Source: Allomyces arbusculus
Lineage: Eukaryota > Blastocladiomycota > Blastocladiomycetes > Blastocladiales > Blastocladiaceae
DNA: 64,000 bases
Direction of reading: 5' to 3'
Assembly: GCA_027604705.1 (NCBI GenBank)
Contig: JADHYV010000001.1
Coordinates: 248,001-312,000, forward strand
Shown here: piece by piece, positions 22,384-33,400 of the stretch
Layout: every line of letters begins with the position of its first letter
Position numbering within the stretch: the first letter of the stretch is position 1
Position numbers and translations under genes: made by a program
Notes under the pieces: generated by a model
Database searches by the model: none
What the model was told of the DNA's origin: nothing
What the model saw: only the letters and a program-made list of their open reading frames with translations

Positions 22384-23294
22384 ATGATCTCAGTCTTGAT
22401 CGTGACCGCAGTCGGCACGACCCTCGGCGCCGCTTTTCTGATCTATGCGATCGGTACAGCATCTGCTCGATAATCGTGGTTTTCAGCGCGGGTCAAAATC
22501 TGACGCAGTACCAAGAACAATGGCCCACCAGTTTGCGGTCTTCTCTGCCTTTCAGAATTCATGGAATCGCATGTCCGTGCGACCAAGCAAATCATTGCAA
22601 TCGCCATTCGGGTCAGTGCAATTATTTGGGTGAATAGCATGCCTTGCTTCTTACCAAAAATCCTCCCTCAGGCCGTCTTGTTGCTCCACGTCTGTCTCCT
22701 GCTCGACGGTTTTTCGGCCCTGCGCGTCCTGTTCTCCGCTGCGTGCCATCTCGCATACGCGGCGACGTTGCGCACGTTCCCGTTCATTGCTCTCCGTGAT
22801 CCGCTGTTTGCATCGTGCTGCGGTACCAATTCCAAGTCTCCACCCACTCGGCAGCATGCGGGACTGACGCAAGCCCATTTGTGAAGTATTGGCCCTGGCA
22901 AATCATTGCTCATGGTTCACGAGCTTCACCCCCGGCCAACTTTCCATGGTCCAGCTCGCAGCGTTTTACGGCGTGTGTCTCTGGCTCGTGCCGTTGCTCC
23001 TGTTTCTCTCGCTCGCCGTCGGCGACCACATCCTACCCAGCATGGGCTCTGGCGGTTCGTCTGGCATTCCGTCCTATCAATGCGTGGCGCGGCACTCTGC
23101 TCATTGCGCTCAACCGCGCGCGTCTAGATGCGCACTTTGTGACGCCCGCAGTCATGCCCAAGGGCACTTTCACCGCGCTCAGCGGTTCATTCCGCTCGCT
23201 CGTTGGACGTGACGGCGAACCGGTCGCGGCCATCACACCGTCGCGAATGCTCAATCCGCCGTCGAACGCGATGCGAGGTGCCCACGAGGACTGA
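22384..23294 (+). CDS. SVP26: SVP26/TEX261 family ER-Golgi cargo receptor
   Basis: Polytopic early-secretory membrane protein; yeast Svp26 promotes COPII packaging of Golgi mannosyltransferases. Proposed exons: 22384-22453, 22556-22611, 22672-22822, 22887-23054, 23128-23294, 203 aa (TEX261 196, Svp26 228). Matching segments are MESHVRATKQIIAIAI, LRTFPFIALRDPLFASCC (family TFPFI.LTSP.F.LSC) and YGVCLWLVPLLLFLSLAVGD (family F.F.LWIIPFAFFVSLSAGD). The usual GLYYLAE motif between exons 1 and 2 is not found. Either a tiny exon in 22454-22555 was missed, or the motif is lost. The C-terminal 55 residues are Ser/Pro-rich and not conserved. Confidence 0.83.
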
Positions 23295-23546
23295 AGCGAT
23301 GTGGTACCTACCATGTACATTCTGTAATAGTGGCAGAGATGTTCACTCGAGCCCGTTCAGATTGACACGCTTGCACGGTGGCTTCCTCAGCCCCAACAGC
23401 GCGGCACATTCTGCCCACTCGCTTCGGAATTCAAACAGGATGATCTTTGGGTGAAAAAATACACAACACTCGTGGCCCACTACGCCCGGAGTAAACCAGG
23501 CAACTCGAAGCGCTAAGAGCGCATGCTCTCAAACCATCTCCACCCG

Positions 23547-26127
23547 TCATCCACACAACAGCGGTGACGCTTCCGCCGACACCGCGCCATGATCCTCGGC
23601 GCCGCTTGCAGCCCGGTCGGACACCCCTACCTCGACCACCTCCACCCCTGCATCCATAACCCCCTCCCCACTCGCACCGACCCGCAACGCATCCGCAATC
23701 CGGCGCACGAACCTTTCCTCCCCGACCAACGCCGTGATCCCGGCCCGCGCAAACTTCTTCCTCAAGGCCGGGCGCAACCTCACAAAGGACACCGCAACTC
23801 CACGATTCCGATACTGCGCGACGATTTCCGCCAAGATCTGGACCGCCGACGCGTCGATTCTCGGCATATGATGCACGTCAAATACGACGTGGCGCACGGG
23901 CGCACGGCGACGTGGGGTCTCGGACGGGTGCGCGGCAAGGGACCCGAACCGTTCGGCGCGCGAGAGTCGGTCGCGCAGTTCGCCCGTGTTGGCGAAATGC
24001 AGCGGTTCGTCGATGCGCACGACGACGGTACCGGCGGTATCGTCGTCGTCGTTTGGAGGGAGCTGCGCGTCCTGGAAGTTGACCATCGAACGGTACTTGA
24101 TTCGGCGTTGTGCGAGGACTGACGGCGGGATGGCGGTGCCGTGAGCCGTTGGTGCCGCAGGGGTTGCGGGCCGCACGCGGCCGAGCAGGGTAATTCGTGG
24201 GATGGCCACGTCCTTGACGACGAGCAGGAGGGAGAGCGCAATCGAGACGAGCACGCCAGCCTCGATCGAGACAAACACGGTCAGCGCAAACGTGAAGAGC
24301 ATGAACATGAGGTCCTTCCACGCGTGCAGCTGTAGCATGAACGCAATATCGTGCGTCTCGACCAGCGACAGCGCCGCGACCAGAATGATCGACGCCATGA
24401 CGGCTTTCGGCAGGTACTCGAAGCACGGCAACAAGCAGAAAATCGCGACCAGAACCAACGCCGCGGCCACGAGCCCGGCGAGCTGCGTGCGCGCACCGAC
24501 ACGATCCGCGACGCGCGACCGCGCGAGCGAACCAAACGCCGGGTACGCGTGGAAGAAGGCCCCCGCCAAATTGGCGACGCCGAGCGCCACGAGTTCGCGA
24601 TTGCGCGAGACCGGGTAGTTGTGCGCGCCCGCATACGACTTGGTCACAACAATGCTCTCGACAAACCCAATCACAGATATCAGGATCGCCGGGATCGTGA
24701 GCCCGCGAATCACGCTAAATGGCTTGAGCAGCGGGAATCGCGGGACGGGCAGGCCAGAGAACCGCACGCGGCCGAGTATATCAATCCCTTGCGCACGCCA
24801 GTCGTAGGCCCAGCTGAGCGTGATCGTGGCCACGACCAGGATCAGAATTTCCGGGATCAGCTTGACCCACGGCCGGTGGAATCGGTCAGCGATGCGTTGT
24901 TTGACGGCGGCCGTGATGAGCAAGAACGCGATCGAGACGATTGACAGGAGGAGAGTCGGCATGTGCGTCTCGTGTAGGCGACTGAGCAGGGTAAGGAGCA
25001 AGTCGAATGCTGAAGGTTCGTCGTCGTCGGGCTCGACGGCCTCGGCTGTGCCGGTGCTCCAATACATTGACGGCGTTACGGTTGGAGGCGACGTCGGAAT
25101 CGGCAACACCGGCGGCAGCGGTTCCAACGCCGGCAGGCCGCCAGGCAGCAGCGGCATGCCCAGCAGCGTCGGTGCCTGCTCGATCATGATGACGAGCGCC
25201 ACGGCCGTGATAAACCCGCGCAAGAGCGCGCGCGAGAGCATCGAGTCGATGAACCCGAACCGGAAGAACCCAAGCAAAAACGTGAAGATGCCCACAAGCA
25301 AGGACAACGTTGCGGCCAATGTCGCGCGCTCGGCCATGACAGCTTCTTCATTGAATTCGGTACCATCGCCCAGACGCAGCACCGCGTTCTTGGTGATGGC
25401 CGACCCGACGAGAATCGAAACAAGGGCTTCGGGACCGACCGAGAGCTGGCGCGACGTGCCAAAAAAGGCGTAAAAGGCGACAGGCGCAAACGCCGTGTAC
25501 AGCCCGACAACTGGATCGAGCTTGGCGAGTGACGATGCGTACGAGAGGCCCTGCGGGAGCAGGAGCATCGCGACTAAGCCGGGAAAGCGTCAGCTGTTGC
25601 CAACCGACCCAGTCGGAATGCATTTCCGCCTGATCTCCTCGGTATCCTCGGTCACAAGCAGAAATGGAGGACGTACCCGTGGCACCGGCCAAAAAATCGT
25701 GCGGCAAATTGCGCGGATCATAGTTAGGAATCCACGAGAGTGCGGGCACGTAGTAGCGCGCGCGCGTCTTGAGCGTGGCCCAAGTTGCGCCCCAGGATCG
25801 CTCACCGCGAAGGCGTGCCGCCGAGGCCGGGAGCAGCGGCTCCGTCTCGGTCATGGGCAGCGGGATCGCCGTGACGCCCGCCGGCGGCATGGTGCTTGAC
25901 CAAGACGATGATGAGGCATGGTGATGCGTTGCGCGGGCGGGCAGATCGTCGGCTGCAGCCCATTCCTGATCGGACGTGTCGTCGGCGTCGTCGTCGAATG
26001 CGCTGACCGACTCGGAGTCGGACTCGTCTACGAGGTTGCGTGCCGGCGTGACGGGTCGCGCGCGGGCATGGAGCGGTCGCGCGCCGGCAGCGCCAGCACT
26101 ACCGGGTCCGGCGCCTGGAGCCTGCAT
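23547..26127 (-). CDS. SulP-family anion (sulfate) transporter with STAS domain
   Basis: Membrane anion transporter, likely sulfate, of the SLC26/SulP family. Exons (minus): 26127-25677 and 25573-23547, 825 aa. A cytoplasmic N-terminus of about 130 aa (acidic DESDSESVSAFDDDADD) is followed by YVPALSWIPNYDPRNLPHDF and the signature AGATVAMLLLPQGLSYASSLA, split by a 103-nt intron. Then come FGTSRQLSVGPEAL, about ten further hydrophobic helices, AYPAFGSLARSRVAD, and a C-terminal STAS domain (VVVRIDEPLHFANTGELRDR...VVFDVHHMPRIDASAVQILAEI). The YVP.LSW.P.Y start resembles the S. pombe SPAC24H6.11c / yeast YGR125W branch more than plasma-membrane Sul1/Sul2, which hints at an internal membrane. Substrate is inferred from family only. 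Confidence 0.92.
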
Positions 26128-26785
26128 GGTGCACCCGATCCAAATGCCTGAGCGAGTCGCGAGGAGCGGTGGGGTGCAGTTGACAATGGTCGATCCCTGT
26201 TTTGAGAGCGTGTCGTGGGGCGTCGGCCGGGAGGTTGGTGGCGGCGCTGGTGAACAGAGTGGAAGCTCGTCAGCTCCCGCTGCTTGCCGAGCCGACCGCG
26301 GGCGCAGCAACAGCCGTCTGACGCCCGCGTGTTCGGCATGGGCAGGACGCGTGCCCATGAGTCCTGCGGTTTCAAGAAGGTCCGATCCGGGCTTTGCTCA
26401 GTTCCCTGCGCCACAGCGTGACTCGCGCAGCCGGCTTCTTCCGCTGCCAAGCCACCTTTTCTACGATCCTGCCAAATCTGTCGCTGCCTTGACGGGCATG
26501 GGCAGGGACCGCCCCCAAACGATCGCGAAGGCAACCCCGCACCAACAGCTTTGCGCGTCGGGTTGTCGAACAACCCGGTTGGACCCGGTCGACCTCCATC
26601 CCCACCCATCCCTTCTCTCTTGGACATCTCGGACCGCTCTTGCGCCGACGAAGACGCCTGCAACCACGACCAAGGACCAGCTGCATCTTGCCGTGTCGCT
26701 GTCTCCTCGCTGCTGCCGCTGCTGATCAAGGAAAGCAACGCAGCTTGACCGATTGACCGACCGTTCCTGGACCGTCACAACCACC
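26128..26785. promoter_or_regulatory. Divergent promoter region, SulP transporter / KGD2
   Basis: About 660 GC-rich bases between two divergent starts. No TATA box recognised. Open frames on both strands look like composition shadows. Confidence 0.4.
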
Positions 26786-28549
26786 ATGTTTGCCGCCCGT
26801 ATCGCTGCGCGCCCGGCCCTGCGCCTGGCTGCCGCCTCGGCCGTCCGTGCCGCTGCTCCGCGTGCCGTCGCTGCCGTTGCCGTTGCTCCCGCTACAGCCC
26901 GTCTCGTCTCGGCTGGGTTCGTTATTTGGCCGCTGCATGCGACAAGAGAACCATCCGATCCTGACTGCTCTTGGCCCTTGATCGCACTTGCAGTGCCCTC
27001 AAGACGCTCACGGCCGTTCAGGCTCGCTCCTACGGTTCGTACTTGGTCCTGGTGCCCGTGCTGTTGACGAACCGGTCGACTGACCTCCCGCTGATGCTCC
27101 GCTCACAGCCGATGTCGTGACCGTCAAGGTCCCGCAAATGGCCGACTCCATCTCCGAGGGCACGCTCAAGACGTGGCACAAGAGTACGTTTCTCTTGCTC
27201 GCTTGATGCCGGCACGCGCACAGCTGCACAGCCGGGGCGCGATGCGACGTGCATGGCGACGCGTTCATGCGCTACGTTCCCCGCATCCGGGCGGGCGGCG
27301 GTGGCACGCCGCCCTGCTGCGTGACTGGGAGAACTCACGAACAACTTGCGTCGTCCTCTCTGCACTCTTCTCGATTATTTAGAGGTCGGCGATTTTGTCA
27401 AGGCTGACGAGGAGGTTGCGACCATTGAGACCGACAAGATCGATGTCGCCGTCAACGCGCCCGCGTCGGGTGTGATTGTTGAGCAGTTTGCCAACGAGGA
27501 GGACACAGTCGTTGTCGCCGCTGACCTGTTTAAGCTCGAGAAGAAGGACGCTTCCGAGGGTACGCCATTTTCCTCGGCTTTTCATTTGCGAGAATGCTTT
27601 GGTCGTGAAACTGATCTTTGTCGTGCCATATTGTTCCACTTGATCAGCCCCCGCTGCCGCTGCCCCGGCACCCGTTGCCCCCAAGGCTGAAGCTGCTCCG
27701 GTCGCCACGCCCGCTCCGGTTGCCGCCGCCCCTGCCCCCGCTGCTGCCCCCGCACCTGCCGCCAAGCCCGCTGCGGCCCCCGCTGCTGCCCCTGCTCCGG
27801 CGGTTCCGGCGCCCGCTGCCCCTGCTGCGGCCGTTCAGGCTGCCGTGACCGGTGCACGCACCGAGGAGCGCGTCAAGATGTCGCGCATGCGCCTGCGCAT
27901 CGCTGAGCGTCTCAAGGAATCGCAGAACACGGCGGCGTCGCTGACGACCTTCAACGAGATTGACATGTCGAACATCATGGAGTTCCGCAACAAGTACAAG
28001 GACGCGGCGCTCAAGGAGCACGGCGTCAAACTCGGGTTCATGTCAGCCTTTGTCAAGGCGACGACGTATGCGATGAAGCACGTGCCCGTCGTGAACGCGC
28101 GTATCGACGGCGACCATACCGTCTACCCGTCGTTTGTCGATATCTCGGTCGCCGTGGCCACGCCCAAGGGTCTCGTCACGCCCGTCCTGCGCGACTGCCA
28201 GAACATGTCGTTCCTCGACGTCGAGCGCGCGCTCGCCGATATGGCGGCCAAGGCCCGTGACAACAAGATCTCGATCGAGGACATGGCCGGCGGCACGTTC
28301 ACGATTTCAAACGGCGGCGTCTTTGGGTCCATGTTTGGCACGCCCATCATCAACATGCCGCAGTCGGCGATTCTCGGCATGCACGCCGTCAAGGAGCGCG
28401 CTGTCGTTGTGAACGGCAAGATTGAAATCCGGCCCGTCATGTACGTGTGCCTGACCTACGACCACCGCCTGATCGACGGCCGTGAGGCGACCACGTTCCT
28501 CATGAAGCTCAAGGAGGCGATTGAGGACCCGCGTCGTATGCTGCTGTAA
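26786..28549 (+). CDS. KGD2: Dihydrolipoamide succinyltransferase (2-oxoglutarate DH E2)
   Basis: Mitochondrial matrix E2 core of the 2-oxoglutarate dehydrogenase complex; transfers the succinyl group from lipoamide to CoA. Exons: 26786-26916, 26994-27034, 27109-27183, 27383-27559, 27648-28549; 441 aa (yeast 463). The N-terminus is an Arg/Ala mitochondrial presequence. The lipoyl domain (about 58-130) carries ETDKIDV with the lipoylated Lys near 101. An Ala/Pro linker of about 60 aa follows, then the catalytic domain from [15 protein letters not shown] to [11 protein letters not shown] with the catalytic His near 413. No E3/E1-binding (PSBD) domain is present, as in other E2o proteins. The gene is divergent from the SulP transporter. 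Confidence 0.96.
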
Positions 28550-29137
28550 GCGGTCGTGGCGTGAGGTTGGTTGTTCCCGTTGTATTTTCAAAACTTCTTT
28601 GATTCCTTCTCTTCCTTTTTTGGGGGCGTTTTGTTTTTGAACTTCTTCTTGACGGTTGTGCGCGCCCTGAAGCTCGCCTCAGCGCGCACGGGCTCCGTCG
28701 TCGTAAATGAATTGGAATTACGAACCCTTCACGAGGGACCTTGCTCCCTCCCACCTCCGATCCTTCGGCTCCCCCATGCCCGTTGGTTGACACTTGACCT
28801 TGCTTGCACCCGCGCGTGCTCGCGTCTGTTTCCATGTGCGAGCCACCCTCCATCTCCCTTCCCCTCCCAACATTTCTCGGGCCCCGACCCTCAATTTGAA
28901 CGAAGAACGAATGAACGTACAGCCTGCTCCTGCAAGGCTCTTCTTGACACGAGGGACGAGAAAGAAATGCAGGAACGTGCGGGTTCGCAATAGCCCAAGA
29001 AAAATGAGAAGATATATGATTGGTGCCCAGTCGCCGTCATTCGTCCAGTCCTTGCTACCCGTTTTCTCTTCATGCGCTCTCAACCCAGCGCGTCGTTCAT
29101 GCTCAAAGCACGTTCTCCAAACTATAGATCGAGTTCA
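28550..29137. other. Convergent 3' intergenic region
   Basis: About 590 bases. The left part is T-rich (ccttctcttccttttttggg) and likely the KGD2 3' UTR. No coding signal was supported in the rest. Confidence 0.5.
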
Positions 29138-30048
29138 CTACCACCACACACGCAGCGTCAGCAGCTGTCTACGCACGCAACCGTTCCAAATCGACAACGC
29201 CAACGTACTAGAGCTCGTCAGGTACTTCCCCTGCGCGTCGGACCCGGCCCACGCCAAGTGCACAACAATATTACACTGCGACGAGTCGGCGCCGCATGCG
29301 ACGGGACACATGTTGTCGAGGCAGTCGCAGTTGGAGTAGTAGCACTTGGTGGACTGCCACTCGATCATGGTGATGGCGCCTGTCAGCGGATGTAGGGTGG
29401 GTGAGAAACGCGAATGCGGAACACGGGTCATGAGTGCGCGCGCGCATACCCGACGAGAGCGTGATAATGACGGGCCGGTACGGGATGTAGGCGTGCATGG
29501 TCGACGAGTACCACCGCTTGGCCGGCAACTCGTAGTAGCTGCCGCCCGTGACGAGACCGAGCGAGACTTGAATGTCGGCGAGCGTCGTGATGTTGGGGTA
29601 GCCTGGTCGGACACAGTGTTACGAGAGAGCATCAACTCCGTCACAAAAGAACGCCTGTCCACCACGTACTGTTTGGCACGGTCAACTTGGAGTAGGCGTC
29701 GACTTTTGGGAAAAACACAGTCGACATGTTGCGGCGCACCGTCTCGACGTCACCGCTCGGCGTCGTGACGGATTCGTTGTAGTAAACCCGCATCATCACG
29801 GTCACGTCGTCTCCCGCCGAATAGGCGGTGATCGACGGGTTCAGCGACTTGTTCAGAATCACTTGGCAGTTGGCGGGCGTCGAGCAGTAGGCGTGCGCAA
29901 GCGGGACGGAGGCGAGCGCAAAGAGGAACAACATCATGGCAAAAGAGGCAATGGATATGCGCGTGAGGGGCGTGGGGAGCCGCTGGGCGGGCCACGCTGG
30001 GCGGCGACGCGGTGCGGTCGAGTCGAAATGGTGGTGGTACTGGGTCAT
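29138..30048 (-). CDS. Small secreted Cys-rich protein, family unknown
   Basis: Predicted secreted protein of 257 aa. Exons (minus): 30048-29670, 29602-29450, 29379-29138. The N-terminus is basic and then hydrophobic (IASFAMMLFLFALASVPLAHA), read as a signal peptide. The mature part has NKS, NES, NMS and NIT sequons and a cysteine cluster near the C-terminus (KCYYSNCDCLDNMCPVACGADSSQC written in parts: KCYYSNCDC, DNMCPVAC, DSSQC). Beta-rich stretches such as VTVMMRVYYNES and YIPYRPVIITLSS suggest a small beta domain. No homologue recognised. The start lies only about 360 bases from that of the large receptor on the other strand, so the two may share regulation. Confidence 0.78.
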
Positions 30049-30410
30049 TTTCTGGTCGATAAATCGGTCAAGACGCGGGGGCGGAAACCTGCGGCGCGCG
30101 GGTACCGCAGCAAGTGAACGACGTGCTGGCGGCGACGGTTGGCGGATATCCTGCGAATTGCTGTCAGATCGTGGTCGTCGATGGCAGAGACGCGAGTTGC
30201 TGGCTGAACAAGGCTGCACGCGACTTGGGCGTGACCGCGTTGGTGAGGCCCACCGGGCCACCGCGCCCGCACCGCAACGATCCTTCCTGGTCGTGGCAGC
30301 GACTGGATCCATGCTGGAGCTCGACGTCGTCGCGGGCATGCACCATATATCCCGCCACGCTCCCGCGCTTTCTCTTCCCAGCATCCACGCTCAAGACCTG
30401 CTGCAACGCC
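30049..30410. promoter_or_regulatory. Shared promoter region, secreted protein / receptor
   Basis: About 360 bases between divergent ATGs. The plus frame is open through it, but its peptide is unconvincing. No known motif recognised. Confidence 0.4.
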
Positions 30411-33400
30411 ATGCTCGCCGCCGCCGTAAGCGATCACGGGCCGCCGCGCTGGCCACGAACACGACACGAGCAGGTCACCACCACCACCGTTCGGCAAGCG
30501 CACGGCAGGGCGAGGAGATCCGCCACGGCTACTACGGCCATAACCTTGCTTTTCTTTGCTGTTCTTGGACTGTTCGCCGCGCTCGTGATCGCGCCCGCGC
30601 ACGCCACCAACATCTACCTCAATGCCGCAACCACGGTCGCTGCGGGCCAGCGCACCGGGTCCTCGAGCGCGCCGTACCAATCACTGAACGAAGCCTGGTC
30701 TGCCCTGCCGCCCAGCTCGTCGTCGAACCCCGTGCACCTGGTCATGTCGCCGGGCCAGTATGCGCTGCCGCCCGCGCAGCACACGCTCACAAATGCCGTG
30801 CTCATTCACGAACCCGCCTTGCCCGCGGGCGCGCCTGTGCAAATCGTGGCTGATACATCGCACACGGCACTCGAGGGTCCCATCATTACGCTCAACACCG
30901 GCGCCAATTTGACGTGGTCTGGCGTCACTTTCACCAATTTCGACCCAACTGCCGCGGCCGTCGCGGCTGCCAACCAGTGGACCATTTTTGCCGCCTACAA
31001 CACGTCCGTTTTGAGCATGAACGGGTGCACGATCGTGGGTACGGTGATTTCAAGTTCGCGGACGACCACTAAGCGTGAAGAAGGGTTGGCCATTGTTCCG
31101 ATGGTGTGTTCGTGAATGCTCACCTTGCATGCACGCGCTCCCTTGCTCCCCTGGCAACATTCCACTACAGGCACCGGGAGTTCGCAATCGCTGTTCCGCG
31201 CCATAGCGGATGAGTCGTCGCTCATCGCTGTCCAAGGATCGACATTTTCGTCGTCGGCCGTCGACTTGAACGTGGCTGGCTTGGCCACCCTGACCGTTAC
31301 GCAGTCGCGCATGAACCAAGTCTGGGCAGGCAATGGGCACGGCATCATCACGACCGCTGACGAGAGTCACGCGGTCATTACAGCGTCCAACTTCACGGGT
31401 GCGGTTTGTAATTGTCAGTTCACAGAGTTCCCTCCACTGACTCTTCTTCTCCATCAGGATACACGGACACGCTGTTCTACCTCGGCGGCACGTCACGCAT
31501 CGATGCCAATAACGTTTTCGTCACCTCGTTTCAGTGCAACCTGGCTCAATTTGGGCTCGCCTCGCTCACGCAAAATTCGGCGCTGGCCATGGACCACTCG
31601 ACCGTGATCAACATTGACGCTGCCACTTGTGCCGGCGGCCTTTTTGCGCTCTACGACCAAACCAGCATGGGCGTCGGGTTCTCGCTTTTCCAGGTACGGA
31701 CCAACCATGCTCTTCACGAGAAAACGATGATTGATCACTCATCTTGGTTTCAACTTTACGTTTCCAGGACGTCTCGGGCCGACTTGTGACGGGCGACAGC
31801 TATGCCACAGCCGTGTTTTATGGGTCAACGTTACGCCGCGTCAACGAGTCGCCCGCTGTTCAAATGGCTGGGTCACTGAGATCCGACTCGGCGCTCATAT
31901 TTGACAACTGTGTTCTCGACGGCATGTCTGGTGGCTGGAACATTGTCGACCGGAGCCGTATTGAGTACCGTGGCGGCACCGTCGCGACCAATGTTGTGTG
32001 CCCGGCGTCCAAGTCCTACGTCTACCTGCTCTCGGGCCAGTCGCGCGTCGTTGTCGCCAATTCGGTCATCAAGAGCACTTACCGCGGCAAGGCATGCACA
32101 TTTATGAGTATGCCGGACACGACGAGTTTGACAGTGACCGACGCTGTCTTTGACGGTTTGCTGTGTCCCGACTCGTGCATCAGTACGTCTTCGTCGGCGT
32201 CGACCTCGTTTACCCGCACCAATTTCACCAACGTTCAGCTCTCAATGAGCGGCGGCGTCGTGAGCTACTGGGGCGGCTTGCACACGTTCACCGACGTCTA
32301 CGCATCGGGCAACTCGGCCACCAGTGTCATCGCGATCAACTATGGCGGCGCTACGATTACGGGTGGCACGTTTGTCAATAACCGTGGGACGGGGATTCGT
32401 GTTGAGGGCAGTGGGTCGGCCACGATCAGTGGCTCCACGTTCAAGAACAATGTTGGTGGAATCAATGCTGGCGGGATCGTCAATTATGGGGCGACGCAAA
32501 TTTCGACGAGCGTGTTTACCGGCAATACGGGCAAGTTTGGCGGCGCGATCATGCACCAAGGGAACTCGCTGACTGTGGCCAACACGCAATTTGCCAACAA
32601 TGTCGCGAGCTCCGACGGCGGCGCACTGTTCCTGTGGAGCTCGGCCAGCGTCCAGTCAAGTACGTTCAACGACAACTCGGCCAAGCGTGGCGGCGCCTGG
32701 TTCACGAAACATAATGTCGGCCAAACGTTTGCGGGTGACGTGACCTACAGCGGCAACGTGCCCAACGATCGCGCAAGCGACTTCCACTCGCTCGAGATCG
32801 CCAACGTGCCCGCCAACAATGGCGCGATCGCCTCGATCCTCAGTGGTTCGACCATCAACGCGACGGTCCAAGTGCTCGCGCACGACGCGTTTGGGCAAAC
32901 CTACATTTTCGGTGGCCGCGACACGGTCCTGCTCGTGCAGGCGCACTCGACCTCGCTCAACCTGACGGGCGAGCGCACCAAGGCCGTTTTCACTGGATCG
33001 GCCAACTGGACGGGGCTCGCCGCGTTCGGGCTCGACGGCTTGCACGACCTCTATTTCACACCTGTGCAGACCACGTCAATTTCGGCGTCTCTCGCACCCT
33101 CGAGTCTCTCCGTGTCGGTTCCCGTGGAAATTTTGCCGTGCGAAGGGCGCAACCGGCTCGGCCCGGCGCCACAGCTCGGGCCTTACTTCCCGTCATGCCA
33201 GGCCGTCGCGTGCACTCAGGGCTGCGTGAACGGCGCCTGCATGGCCGCCGGCCAGTGCGAGTGCAAACCCGGGTTTGAAGGGATCGCGTGCCAGTTCCCC
33301 GTCAACGTTTCGGACGTAATCGAATGGACTCTCTTGTCACCGCCGTACCTGGCAACTGTGGGCGTGCGTGACGGATTGATAGGAAAGGCGCAGGCCGTAC

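Noticed and set aside
22210-22395. Minus-strand frame with peptide LGSIAGVLIEHAGIAVRLGS between ALDH-like gene and SVP26
   Set aside because: It looks coding-like, but has no ATG, does not splice in phase into the ALDH-like exon 1, and overlaps the SVP26 start.
24351-24944. Plus-strand ORFs opposite the SulP transporter
   Set aside because: Shadows of the transporter reading frame.
29936-30853. Plus-strand ORF of 305 codons overlapping the receptor 5' end
   Set aside because: Arg/Ala-rich out-of-frame shadow; the receptor frame has the signal peptide and continuous downstream domains.
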